IMG/VR virus record: IMGVR_UViG_3300025853_000634
Coordinates: 1 to 24,251 of that record
Source: a virus
Reading direction: 5' to 3' (one strand)
DNA length: 24,251 nt
Positions 9,034 through 16,919 of the stretch are shown in pieces. Position numbers and translations under genes: made by a program. Below the pieces are notes generated by a model that had not been told where the DNA came from, ran no database searches, and worked only from the letters and a program-made list of their open reading frames with translations. The stretch's first letter is position 1. Every line of letters begins with the position of its first letter.

Positions 9034-9478
9034 TTGTCAATTTAGCAAATTCTACATACGTTAGTTTTTGTGGTCCAACCGTTGCGTAACCAAGCTTCTT
9101 AAATCCAAGCATATGGAGAAGCTTCATGTGCATTCGGTTTCGTGGATCAGCTATGTTATGAAGCACAGCATAGGAGGACTGTTGATCGACCCATTTCTTA
9201 GCCTCCTTAAAAAAGAGTTTTGGATAAGGGCGGACATGATCTGTGGTCAACATCCAAATCGCACCACAGTTGGCATCTGTTCTGGATACCCCCGCCATCC
9301 CACACAGCTTACCCTTTACAAGAAATGTAATAGGGTCTTCTAGCTGTGAAAAGGACTCGGGTAGAACCTGATAAGGATTGTGGCCCCACCCGAGGATTTC
9401 GTTAAGGTCATCCGCCTGAAGGTGTTCAGCCAAATAGATAGTATCTTCAATTGTAGCTGGGCGGATTTCGTGGATCAT
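9026..9478 (-). CDS. T7 gp13-like virion assembly protein (DUF2833 / GNAT-like)
   Basis: A 150-residue protein in the position of T7 gene 13 (internal virion protein A). It starts IRPATIEDTIYLAEHL and has a WGHNPYQVLPESF segment, then a central strand-rich part and MLHMLGFKKLGYATVG near residues 122-137. This arrangement resembles a GNAT acyltransferase fold, and the T7 gp13 family (DUF2833) has the same look. Whether any acetyltransferase activity remains is unknown. T7 gp13 is 138 residues. The start ATG overlaps the tail-tube B stop (ATGA), which indicates coupled translation. Confidence 0.85.
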   Translation of the reverse strand: MIHEIRPATIEDTIYLAEHLQADDLNEILGWGHNPYQVLPESFSQLEDPITFLVKGKLCGMAGVSRTDANCGAIWMLTTDHVRPYPKLFFKEAKKWVDQQSSYAVLHNIADPRNRMHMKLLHMLGFKKLGYATVGPQKLTYVEFAKLTNV

Positions 9479-12162
9479 ATGCGTTTGATTCCTTTGTTAT
9501 TGTAAGTGCCTTCCCATTCTAGCGATACAAGCGCAAGAGGGAAAGGGGCATTACAAATAATTTTAAGATCAATGTCAGTTCCTTTGGTCATGATTGGGAT
9601 GATGTTGTCAGCGGTCCTAATCATAGGAACTTGGTTGGCAGCACTAAGGTTTGCTGTGATTTGTGGAAGAGTTAAGGTAAATTGATTACGACCTGGGACA
9701 TTAAGTTCTATCTCAAATGGACCAGATTCATAACTAAACAAACGAACGCGGTGAACTACTGGGATGTTAGTTTCGTCCGCTATGTTTTCTCGTTTGATAT
9801 AAAATCCAGGGAAGCGAGCTTCGGATGTGATTTGATACCCGATAGCATACTCCTCTGCGGTTTGATCACCGTCAACAGTAACATAATACTTCTGTCCAGC
9901 AGGAGCCGCAGCGTCATAAGTTACCGTAGGATAGGTGGCATAACCAGAATCATTAGTGCTGATCTTAACCAAAGACACAGTGCCGTCGCTGATGCGGGCT
10001 CCTTCTTTTAGGAAGATCTTTGTTTGTTTATCAGCAGCCACATAAGACTTGCTTGGATAATAATCAAACAAATCTAACCTCAGGTCAATGTATTTATCTT
10101 CAAACAAGATAGCACCACCTGGAGTCTCTGTCATTAGCTCTGAGTGGCAGATGACTGGACCATCGTCTGTGTTAAGAATGATAAAAATCTCATCCTCGTG
10201 GAACTCACACATCAAGACATCCGCTGGGAATGTCCACCTAAACCAAGACGCCAACAAGCGTTCGTTTTCTTGAGTGTAATACCTAAAGAGATAAATACTT
10301 CTTGGTTCTCGATCTGTAAGGATTCCCATAAGCGACACACTAAGACTGTTAAGAGTTGTGTGTACTTCGTTAGGGATATACGATGGGATAATTTTGCTCA
10401 GCTCAATCTTGTTTGGAGCTGTAACAGTGCTAGCTTTAATGTTAAGTTGGTTAACAGCTACGGATGTATTGTTTTCTTCAAGAACAACAACCGAACCACC
10501 AAGGTCAACAGGAGGAATGTCAATGCTATGACTATAGCTAGTAATCAGGTTAAGTTCTGCCGTAGCTGGAGAAAATGCTTCGGTTCTGGTCTGAAGAATA
10601 TACTGTGAGTTATCAGCAAATAGAATAAGACCCGTTGATTCTTGAATGCCGTCTCTAAATTCAATACGAGTTACGGCACCTGCGGATAGGTCAATAGGAT
10701 CACTATCAATAGCAGTAATAACAGTACCAGCATAGAAGTTTAAGAACTCACCAGCAACTGAACAAATGATGTTTTCATTGCTCATCAATACCAGTCGATT
10801 CTTAAAGAATGAAATACCAGTAATATAAGAATCAATAAAGCTTGGACTTAGATTGCTATTCTCATCACCAACCTGTCGCTGCTGCCAATACTGAGTTGCC
10901 CACGTCGTACCGGGTAAGGTCTGTGTTGCTACTGTGTTGATGGTAAACGTATCACCCTCTAAGTTATTAACCACATCTGCTGCGGTATAATCTTGACCAG
11001 CACGTTCAATAGCTACACCTGTAATTTGCCGACTAGCATTTGTACTTGTTACTCGAAGACGTAGGTGTTGTCCTGTGCCTCCATAACAAGAAAAGGTTTG
11101 ACCCACATTCCAACGAGCAGCTCCATTGCTGGTAACACTGACATCCGTAGGAATACCATTGACCGACGTAGAGGTAACATAAGAACTAGCAGCCGACTCA
11201 CTAAGCTCACGGAACGTATAAGTACCGTCTGCTTCACGAATAAGCGCATGAGGCATGGTAGTAGCATCTACGCCTAACTCTGCGCCCGGAGCAATCGTTT
11301 CAATCCAGATACCAGCACCAGCTGATCCTCCATCGCTGGTTTGGAATTTAAGGAAATAGTCATCTTTTCCATTGATGTCAGATCCAGCTACCTCAATAAT
11401 TTTATTATTAAGAAATGTAGAAGGCAGTGCTTCAACACCAGACACAGAACCCTTGTAGGCTTTAATTGCCGTGCCAGCTGTTCCGCCTCTTGCTTCCACA
11501 CTAAAGTCAGCACCATCCACCCTTTCAATATGGATATTGCTGCCTACACCAGTAGCGGTATAAGTAGCACTAGGGATTGCACTGATTAAACCATTGATAA
11601 CATCTTGAATGGAGAAGCCACTGGAAGGGGCTGAGTGAGACGAATAGGTATATGACGTACCATCAAGAACAACCACATACTCAGTATCGTGAACAATCGT
11701 ATCAATACTGATGTAAGCATATGGTGTGATTGACGGAGCAGTAAGTCCGTCATCTGTTACCAAGATAGTACGATTAAGAATAAAAATAAAATCGTTAATT
11801 TGAAGAACCTTTAGGTCATCAAATTTTTCGTGGGTAGCGTAGGTTGTAGCAGATGCTGAGGGAGTATTGACAGTATACGGCACACCACTCTGAGCATCCC
11901 AAAGCTTTACAACACCAGCTTTTGTAATCTGAAGAAGAAGCTTTTCGTTTAGACCTTTACAAATAAAAAACCAGCTGCTATCACCTGCGGATACGTTTGC
12001 TAGTTTTTGAATAAATTGAGTCCCTGGTCGTTTAATAAGACCAAAGGTTGGGTCAGGATAGAAGTTATCACATTCTCTAAACTGACCATCAAGTTTAAGA
12101 GAATCCGGTTGCTGCGATACCCCACCAATCAATCCTCTTAGTTTTTGTGAGATAGCAGGCAT
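9475..12162 (-). CDS. Tail tubular protein B (T7 gp12-like)
   Basis: An 895-residue protein that forms the lower tail nozzle in T7-like phages and carries fibre contacts and host contact surfaces. It opens with the family's conserved pattern 'LRGLIGGVSQQPDSLK...ECDNFYPDPTFGLIKRPGTQFI' (residues about 8-50), which is diagnostic. The rest is beta-rich with Ser/Thr/Gly-rich segments and ends LEWEGTYNNKGIKRI, a typical C-terminus. T7 gp12 is 794 residues, so it is about 100 longer. The ATG is three bases after the tail tubular A stop, and the 3' end overlaps the gp13-like gene by four bases. Confidence 0.95.
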   Translation of the reverse strand: MPAISQKLRGLIGGVSQQPDSLKLDGQFRECDNFYPDPTFGLIKRPGTQFIQKLANVSAGDSSWFFICKGLNEKLLLQITKAGVVKLWDAQSGVPYTVNTPSASATTYATHEKFDDLKVLQINDFIFILNRTILVTDDGLTAPSITPYAYISIDTIVHDTEYVVVLDGTSYTYSSHSAPSSGFSIQDVINGLISAIPSATYTATGVGSNIHIERVDGADFSVEARGGTAGTAIKAYKGSVSGVEALPSTFLNNKIIEVAGSDINGKDDYFLKFQTSDGGSAGAGIWIETIAPGAELGVDATTMPHALIREADGTYTFRELSESAASSYVTSTSVNGIPTDVSVTSNGAARWNVGQTFSCYGGTGQHLRLRVTSTNASRQITGVAIERAGQDYTAADVVNNLEGDTFTINTVATQTLPGTTWATQYWQQRQVGDENSNLSPSFIDSYITGISFFKNRLVLMSNENIICSVAGEFLNFYAGTVITAIDSDPIDLSAGAVTRIEFRDGIQESTGLILFADNSQYILQTRTEAFSPATAELNLITSYSHSIDIPPVDLGGSVVVLEENNTSVAVNQLNIKASTVTAPNKIELSKIIPSYIPNEVHTTLNSLSVSLMGILTDREPRSIYLFRYYTQENERLLASWFRWTFPADVLMCEFHEDEIFIILNTDDGPVICHSELMTETPGGAILFEDKYIDLRLDLFDYYPSKSYVAADKQTKIFLKEGARISDGTVSLVKISTNDSGYATYPTVTYDAAAPAGQKYYVTVDGDQTAEEYAIGYQITSEARFPGFYIKRENIADETNIPVVHRVRLFSYESGPFEIELNVPGRNQFTLTLPQITANLSAANQVPMIRTADNIIPIMTKGTDIDLKIICNAPFPLALVSLEWEGTYNNKGIKRI

Positions 12163-12165
12163 GGT

Positions 12166-12765
12166 TTATCGAGCAATAGCACGGAATGGAGTATAGCTGA
12201 TGTAAAGGTTTTGTCCAGTCTCTTGGCCAAAGATATTCACATCGGAACTGCTGGTGTCATAAGCAAGGCAGTTGGCACGCAGCAGGGCTTCGTCTTGAGC
12301 ATTAAAGGTTACCATTTCTTGGGAACCCAAAACCCGTCCAGCAAAGACACGGGTAGCACGTTGAGTAATGTAGTCTTTAAAAACCTGAGGAAGATCCTCA
12401 AAGTCAAATTTCCAGACAACATCACATTTTACAGTGGACCCGGCAGTAAACGTATAGGTGTGGTTGATTTTATCATAGAGCTTGCCATCACGCAATACGG
12501 TCTGGTATTTCTGATTGTTAGCAAACTTGTTATCCGAAATCTGAAGGACATTAGATGCAACACTAATGTTACCAGAAGTATCAGCAACAAAAGGATAAGC
12601 AACTTCGGTATTAAAGTGCCAACCTTCTCCTTGTACTTCTCTATCTACTTGCTCCAGAATATCAAGGGCAATAGAGATTTCGGGGTTAGCGACATCTAGG
12701 CTCACCACCGGGGCTTGCCCGATGCCACTCAGCATCTGGTTGATAGCTTGTAGTTGGGTAGTCAT
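12166..12765 (-). CDS. Tail tubular protein A (T7 gp11-like)
   Basis: A 199-residue protein that forms the adaptor ring between portal and nozzle. The start MTTQLQAINQMLSGIGQAPV is characteristic of this family, as is the YITQRATRVFAGRVLGS region near residues 137-153. An in-frame upstream start at 12807 would lie inside the terminator after the capsid gene and adds residues without family similarity, so I place the start at the ATG at 12765. T7 gp11 is 196 residues. It is followed after three bases by tail tubular protein B. Confidence 0.93.
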   Translation of the reverse strand: MTTQLQAINQMLSGIGQAPVVSLDVANPEISIALDILEQVDREVQGEGWHFNTEVAYPFVADTSGNISVASNVLQISDNKFANNQKYQTVLRDGKLYDKINHTYTFTAGSTVKCDVVWKFDFEDLPQVFKDYITQRATRVFAGRVLGSQEMVTFNAQDEALLRANCLAYDTSSSDVNIFGQETGQNLYISYTPFRAIAR

Positions 12766-12776
12766 TATTATCGGGC

Positions 12777-12805
12777 AAGAAAAAAGGGGGCCACAAAGGA
12801 CCCCC
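12777..12805 (-). terminator. Rho-independent terminator after major capsid gene
   Basis: On the minus strand GGGGG...CCCCC form a stem extended by a T-G and a C-G pair around a short loop (CTTTGT), followed by TTTTTTCTT. It lies 22 bases after the capsid stop. T7 places its single main terminator, Tphi, at the same point, where it raises capsid transcript over tail transcript. Function here is inferred from that parallel. Confidence 0.88.
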
Positions 12806-12827
12806 ACAAAACACTAACGTAAGCGTA

Positions 12828-13829
12828 TCAGGCCACGTTACGGAAAGCGCCAGCCACGGCAGGGCGGACAGAGCCAGCACCATAAGCCAGACGGCCAACG
12901 ATCACGTCACCTTGGTAGATCACCTTGGTGTCGGCACCGGTGGTTTGCACGCTGGGGCCAATAGCCTCAACGACACCAGCAGCGTCACGGTGGAAGATCA
13001 GACCACAGGAGTTGGTGAAGTCGGTACGGATACCGTAGTCATTGTTCTCACCGGTCACAGCAGCTGCGTCGATCAGGTCGCCGGTAGCAGAGCCGTAACG
13101 GGTCAGGAAGGGGATGTTGTTGGACTTGTAGATCTTAATGCCAGCGATTTCATACAGACCCTCACCGCTGTTCAGGCTGCCACCAGAGGCGCCAAAGTCA
13201 CGGTTCAGGATGTTGGTATCAACTTGGCTGATCAGAGCATAATACTGACGAGGGCTGAGCACCGCGACGCGTCCGTCCTGGGGCGCTGCGACTTCGTCCA
13301 GACGGGCAGCAGCTTCGAAGAAGCCATCAACCAGGGCTTGAGCGTTGTACTCGTTGCCAACGCCAAGGTTGACTTCGAAACCACCAGGCTCGCCGGTCAC
13401 AGGGGCAGAAGCTTCAGCGGCTTGATCCAGCACGCGGAAGATGCGGCGGTCATAAAATTCTGCGAGGCTCTGGCCGATTTGACGGGCGATGGGGCCACGG
13501 ATGTCATACTGTGCCAGAACTTCGTCAAGGTTATCAACGAAGGCGGAAGCGACCAGCAGGTCGTCCATTGCGATCGTGGTCTCTGCCACGTTCGGATCGC
13601 CGCTACCAAGGATAGCGTTGCCGGGGGTATGATACCCAGCCGACACACGACCGGTGTGAATGAATTGTGCTTCCTTGCCGTTACGCAGGGTGCGGTTCAT
13701 CACCAGACCCTTAGCAATCGTAGCATTACGGAAGGCCTCATAGACCTCACCGGTAAATAGTTTCAGGTAAAGAGCCTGAGTATCGGCACCACCATTAATG
13801 GCACCGAGCTGAGTTACAGTTGCAGTCAC
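12828..13829 (-). CDS. Major capsid protein (T7 gp10A-like)
   Basis: A 333-residue HK97-fold capsid protein, similar in length to T7 gp10A (345). The N-terminal arm contains 'LYLKLFTGEVYEAFRNATI' and the E-loop region follows (AQFIHTGRVSAGYHTPGNAI, residues about 53-72), as in podovirus capsids. Further landmarks are the spine-helix region (AEFYDRRIFRVLDQAAEA) and a central domain with LSPRQYYALI. The only available start is a GTG (13827-13829): an in-frame TAA lies eight codons upstream, so no ATG can replace it. It is followed by a strong terminator and preceded by a 184-base structured leader. Confidence 0.95.
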   Translation of the reverse strand: MTATVTQLGAINGGADTQALYLKLFTGEVYEAFRNATIAKGLVMNRTLRNGKEAQFIHTGRVSAGYHTPGNAILGSGDPNVAETTIAMDDLLVASAFVDNLDEVLAQYDIRGPIARQIGQSLAEFYDRRIFRVLDQAAEASAPVTGEPGGFEVNLGVGNEYNAQALVDGFFEAAARLDEVAAPQDGRVAVLSPRQYYALISQVDTNILNRDFGASGGSLNSGEGLYEIAGIKIYKSNNIPFLTRYGSATGDLIDAAAVTGENNDYGIRTDFTNSCGLIFHRDAAGVVEAIGPSVQTTGADTKVIYQGDVIVGRLAYGAGSVRPAVAGAFRNVA

Positions 13830-13905
13830 TTGTCTAAGAAGTTGAAGAGTTTATAGATTAAAGAGTGTCCCGGGAAAAATTATTTAGTTGTGGGGTTTGT
13901 CCTTT

Positions 13906-13936
13906 GTATTGGGTATCCACCGCAGCGGGCCAATAC
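13906..13936. repeat. Inverted repeat GTATTGG/CCAATAC
   Basis: Perfect 7-bp arms (13906-13912 and 13930-13936) flank 17 bases that themselves contain CCGCAGCGG. The element could fold as a stem-loop on either strand, or be a dyad binding site. The plus-strand arm continues as ATTGGGTATCC. Confidence 0.7.
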
Positions 13937-13937
13937 T

Positions 13938-13951
13938 CCAGTCATGACTGG
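13938..13951 (+). repeat. 14-base palindrome followed by T5 on the plus strand
   Basis: CCAGTCATGACTGG is a perfect palindrome. On the plus strand it is followed by GTTTTTAAC, so it resembles a short rho-independent terminator facing against the genes. On the minus strand it is preceded by A5 and would not terminate. It starts two bases after the preceding inverted repeat. Confidence 0.65.
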
Positions 13952-13987
13952 GTTTTTAACGAGGTTATCCCATCCTCAATAGGCATG

Positions 13988-14005
13988 GGGGACATTGCAG
14001 TCCCC
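13988..14005 (-). repeat. Hairpin after scaffold stop codon
   Basis: GGGGAC and GTCCCC form a 6-bp perfect stem around a six-base loop, eight bases after the scaffold stop. No T tract follows on either strand, so it is more likely an RNA stability or processing hairpin than a terminator. Confidence 0.65.
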
Positions 14006-14013
14006 ACGATCCA

Positions 14014-14856
14014 CTAGAGCAGATCGCCGCTTGCAGCCAGTCGTTCTTGAATGTCCAAGCGATAAGCTGGATCATTCCGGTAACGAGGATCACCAATGGC
14101 ACGAGCTAGTTCCGCTTGACTACGGAAGGCCTTGGCAGATTGTGCTTTAACTGATTTACCAGAAACACGCTTGCCTTCAAAACCAACAGCATCTTTGTAC
14201 CGTTGGTTAAGGGCTTGAACAGCAAAGAAGATAGCGTCTTTGTTTCCGCTATTAACTACGTTATCAAACGCAGCAACCTCTTCTGGTTTTAGATTATCTG
14301 CTGCCCAAGCAAGGGTTTCATTGTAAGCAGATTCACCACCAACAGAATTGAGGATAGCATCCGCATCCGTATCTGATAGTTGTTGGGTTTGAATGGTAGC
14401 ATTCTTTTGAAGTTCCAGATAAGCATCAATGAGTTGCTCAGACGGCATCTCCTTGAGCTTTTGGACTGTCTCTGGTTTTAGTTGGTTGGAGTTACTGAAA
14501 TACTCTTCGGAAGCTTCTTGGATAAACTTGGCAGTTTCGGAGACAACTTCTTCTGGTTCTTCGGCAGGTACATCTTCAGTAGATTCCTGGTCGTTGTCCT
14601 CAGAACTTGTCTCTTCTTTCTGTCCAAGTTTCTTTTCCAATTCTTTGTATGCCTTTTCCAAGTCCTCAGCGGATTTGAATTTACCGGCATAACGCAGTTC
14701 TGCTTCTGCGTCTCTTTGAGCTTGTTCATACTTTGCAAGATTGCGACTTTCTTCTTCGGCAATCAGCTTATCACCAAGCTCAGTTAGCCTCGCTTCCTCA
14801 GCCTGTCGAGCTTCGGTTACTGCGGGGTCTGTTCCTTCGAAAGTGATTTCAGCCAT
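14014..14856 (-). CDS. Capsid assembly scaffolding protein (T7 gp9-like)
   Basis: A 280-residue, highly charged helical protein immediately before the capsid gene. It is acidic in the middle (residues about 77-105 rich in Glu, Asp and Ser) and has heptad-like helices, as expected of a scaffold that is present in the procapsid and leaves during maturation. The C-terminus (FRSQAELARAIGDPRYRNDP followed by AYRLDIQERL) is the conserved capsid-binding tail seen in T7-like scaffold proteins. T7 gp9 is 307 residues. It starts at ATG after a short gap from the Lys/Pro-rich ORF, with no obvious Shine-Dalgarno. Confidence 0.92.
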   Translation of the reverse strand: MAEITFEGTDPAVTEARQAEEARLTELGDKLIAEEESRNLAKYEQAQRDAEAELRYAGKFKSAEDLEKAYKELEKKLGQKEETSSEDNDQESTEDVPAEEPEEVVSETAKFIQEASEEYFSNSNQLKPETVQKLKEMPSEQLIDAYLELQKNATIQTQQLSDTDADAILNSVGGESAYNETLAWAADNLKPEEVAAFDNVVNSGNKDAIFFAVQALNQRYKDAVGFEGKRVSGKSVKAQSAKAFRSQAELARAIGDPRYRNDPAYRLDIQERLAASGDLL

Positions 14857-14870
14857 AGGTGGTGGATGGT

Positions 14871-15059
14871 TTAGTGAGAAACAAGGGTGACCTTACCAAG
14901 ACCAGGAGTGATAACCTTTTTCTTGGGTTGGGGGGTGACTTTATTAGTCTTGACTGTTGCCTTACCTGCTGCTTTCTTTTTAGGAGAAAGGGGAGTAGGT
15001 TTAGCTTCGGGAAGTTCAGCCGGCTGGGGCTGGGGGTTGGGTTGATTGAGCGATTCCAT
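14871..15059 (-). CDS. Small Lys/Pro-rich protein between portal and scaffold
   Basis: A 62-residue frame (start ATG at 15059, MESLNQPNPQPQPAELPE) that overlaps the end of the portal gene by 44 bases and ends 14 bases before the scaffold gene. It is rich in Pro, Lys, Ala and Val with a basic middle (SPKKKAAGKATVKTNK), and ends in KVTLVSH. It has no recognised domain. Without it there would be an unexplained gap of about 160 bases between two tightly packed genes, which favours a real gene. A GTG 30 bases upstream is an alternative start. Basic unstructured character suggests DNA or capsid binding, but this is inference. Confidence 0.55.
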   Translation of the reverse strand: MESLNQPNPQPQPAELPEAKPTPLSPKKKAAGKATVKTNKVTPQPKKKVITPGLGKVTLVSH

Positions 15060-16650
15060 TGACAGTGTTTTGCATAGCTTCCATGACACCAGGGTTCTTG
15101 TCGGGATCCATCATCGGTGCTTTTGCAAGCTGACCGGCTTGACCCAACAAAGTGCCTTGTGCCATTTGTTGACGCATTTGCTGTTCCTCTTGTTGACGTT
15201 GATCAGCGGTCTTAACCAGCTTAATCGTATCAATACCTTGAGCAGCAGCAAGACGTTTAATTGCTTCTTCTGGATCGACGAACTTAACCATAGCCTCAGG
15301 ACCAAGAGCCTGTGACACGGTTTGAAGGAACATCATTAGTGATTCCCTATCTTGCCCACGACCGACACCTTCGATGCCAGCAATGACAGTGGGGAATACA
15401 ACACCCTTAGGAAGCTTGGGAAGGATCTTAGAACGTTGCAACACAAACAGCTTACGCTGAAGATAAGGCTGCAACAGTTCGGTAGTCAGGTTCCCATAGA
15501 TACCACCCAACTGTTCGTTAAGTTCTTGTTGGGTAGCGCGAATCTCTTCTGCGGTGGTACGTTCTGATTGACGTACCGTAAGAATAAGAAACGCTTCACT
15601 CAGCCTTTGAGTAAGCTGAGTAATCATTTGATATGCGGTAGCAAAGTCAGCCTGCTTGGCTACTTGTACCACGGACACATCTTCTTGACGGCCTTGGATA
15701 ATTGCTCCATTCCCGGCCTTTGCCAAAGTAGCAGGCTTAACGGTAGCAGAAGGAGATACCAGAAAGACCACCTTAGCAGCAGCAGCGGAGCCCTCAACCA
15801 TAGCTTGCATGAGTCCCTCAAGCGACTTAAGATCACCGAGGTATTCTTCAATGCGTCCCCGTCCATAGTCTTCTCCATCAACGATGTTAAAGCGAAGGGG
15901 CAGCCAGGGGGTCTGGGTCTTTGGAGCTTTGCCGTAGCTATCTTCTATGATTTCTCCATCAACTTCTTGACGCCAACGCCATTGTCCATCTTGAAGTTTA
16001 GCCCATGTATATACAGCGGCTTCATCTTCACCGACAGTTACGTCAACAGAAGGAGTAGCAGTATTGTCATCTACTGGATTGATGGAGCGTTTTGGCTTTT
16101 GAAATTTTTCAGGTAAAAATTGACGGTTGATTGATTCAACAGTAACGATCTCAGTGGGTTGACCCTCTCCATCACGGACGACCACAAAACGGTCAAGAGG
16201 ATACAACTTGACACCACTCGAACCCATGTAGACCAGGACATTCCCGGTTACAATTAGATGTTTCATTGCCTGGTGTAGGACCACTCGGTCCTGTGATTCG
16301 GCAATGTGTTGCATGATGACCCGCTCCATTTTGGAGAGGCTCAAGTCGATCTCAGATTTGATCTTTACATCTAAGCTGGGGTCCGAGGCGAGTTTACCGT
16401 CGTTGATCTGAAGCTTAAAGAACGTAGCTGTTACTGGGAACAGACTAAGCATAAGCTTCGAGGCCATGACGTTCGCGCCTTTGGCACCGATTGATTGCCA
16501 AGGAGTAGGCAGCTTTTGTCCATTTACCACACCCGTAGGAGTAAGGAGGTAAGGAAGACTTAGCCGCGCACATTCCCTGGCAGTATCGAGAAAGATCGTT
16601 CTGTCGCTAGAGAGTCGGGCATACCGAGAAGCGGCAGACGAGGTTTCCAT
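15016..16650 (-). CDS. Portal / head-tail connector protein (T7 gp8-like)
   Basis: A 544-residue protein, close to T7 gp8 (536), that forms the dodecameric DNA entry and exit ring. Landmarks are an N-terminal 'LSLPYLLTP' segment followed by TPWQSIGAKGANVMASKLML (residues about 49-68), which matches the connector family, a central 'NVLVYMGSSGVKLYPLDRFV' region, and helices with FLILTVRQSERTTAEEIRAT before a C-terminal Gln-rich tail (QQEEQQMRQQMAQG). The gene starts with ATG three bases after the proline-rich gene, and its 3' end overlaps the next small ORF. Confidence 0.95.
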   Translation of the reverse strand: METSSAASRYARLSSDRTIFLDTARECARLSLPYLLTPTGVVNGQKLPTPWQSIGAKGANVMASKLMLSLFPVTATFFKLQINDGKLASDPSLDVKIKSEIDLSLSKMERVIMQHIAESQDRVVLHQAMKHLIVTGNVLVYMGSSGVKLYPLDRFVVVRDGEGQPTEIVTVESINRQFLPEKFQKPKRSINPVDDNTATPSVDVTVGEDEAAVYTWAKLQDGQWRWRQEVDGEIIEDSYGKAPKTQTPWLPLRFNIVDGEDYGRGRIEEYLGDLKSLEGLMQAMVEGSAAAAKVVFLVSPSATVKPATLAKAGNGAIIQGRQEDVSVVQVAKQADFATAYQMITQLTQRLSEAFLILTVRQSERTTAEEIRATQQELNEQLGGIYGNLTTELLQPYLQRKLFVLQRSKILPKLPKGVVFPTVIAGIEGVGRGQDRESLMMFLQTVSQALGPEAMVKFVDPEEAIKRLAAAQGIDTIKLVKTADQRQQEEQQMRQQMAQGTLLGQAGQLAKAPMMDPDKNPGVMEAMQNTVNGIAQSTQPPAPAG

Positions 16651-16653
16651 TTA

Positions 16654-16917
16654 TTAAGCCTTAGGGGTTTGGGGAATGTTAAGACCAGTAACTTGACCAG
16701 TCATTCGTTGGGAGGTAGGCATTCTGAGGGCAGCCGCACCGCTGGGTTGACGGCCCGTCTTACCGCGAACAGTAGCACCAATGGTAGATACCTTAGCGGG
16801 TTGTTTTTGCACGCCCACAGGGGGCGCTGGAGGCGGCGGAGGCGGGGGCGGAAGTTCGGGCATCTGCGGCGGCGGGGGAGGCGGCGGCGGAGCCGGCATA
16901 CTAGGAGCTAGACACAT
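16654..16917 (-). CDS. Proline-rich small virion-type protein (T7 gp7.3-like)
   Basis: An 87-residue protein with two polyproline runs (about residues 8-17 and 22-33), a basic middle (VRGKTGRQPSGA) and a C-terminal pattern ALRMP...TGLNIP. It lies directly before the portal gene, where T7 has gene 7.3, and the T7 gp7.3 end (SLSVARSSGGGINI) shows a similar 'small-Leu-x-x...Gly-Ile/Leu-Asn-Ile' arrangement. T7 gp7.3 is a small tail-associated protein needed for adsorption. The similarity is weak and partly from position. Long polyproline stretches normally need EF-P for translation. The gene is two bases after the preceding stop and four bases before the portal start. Confidence 0.7.
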   Translation of the reverse strand: MCLAPSMPAPPPPPPPPQMPELPPPPPPPPAPPVGVQKQPAKVSTIGATVRGKTGRQPSGAAALRMPTSQRMTGQVTGLNIPQTPKA

Positions 16918-16919
16918 AG

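Larger units (their letters stand above)
13830..14013 (-). promoter_or_regulatory. Structured capsid-gene leader with three inverted repeats
   Basis: This 184-base gap between scaffold stop and capsid GTG is the longest non-coding stretch in the window. Read on the minus strand it holds a GGGGAC/GTCCCC hairpin (13988-14005) right after the scaffold stop, a perfect 14-base palindrome (13938-13951), and a GTATTGG/CCAATAC inverted repeat (13906-13936). Then comes an AT-rich part with TAATCTATAAAC close to the start, which might serve as a -10 element, although I see no convincing -35. The T7 equivalent holds the phi10 promoter, so a late promoter is expected, but I cannot name its sequence. Confidence 0.5.

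Noticed and set aside
12766-12807. N-terminal extension of tail tubular protein A
   Set aside because: It would be translated from within the terminator and adds a Cys/Pro segment absent from the family.
12912-13760. Long plus-strand open frame (282 codons) inside the capsid gene
   Set aside because: It is antisense to an unmistakable capsid gene, its protein shows no recognisable domain, and such frames are common opposite codon-biased genes.
13906-13951. A definite phage RNA polymerase promoter
   Set aside because: Only a partial match to the Syn5 consensus, on the wrong strand for the genes, and no second copy that I noticed in the window.
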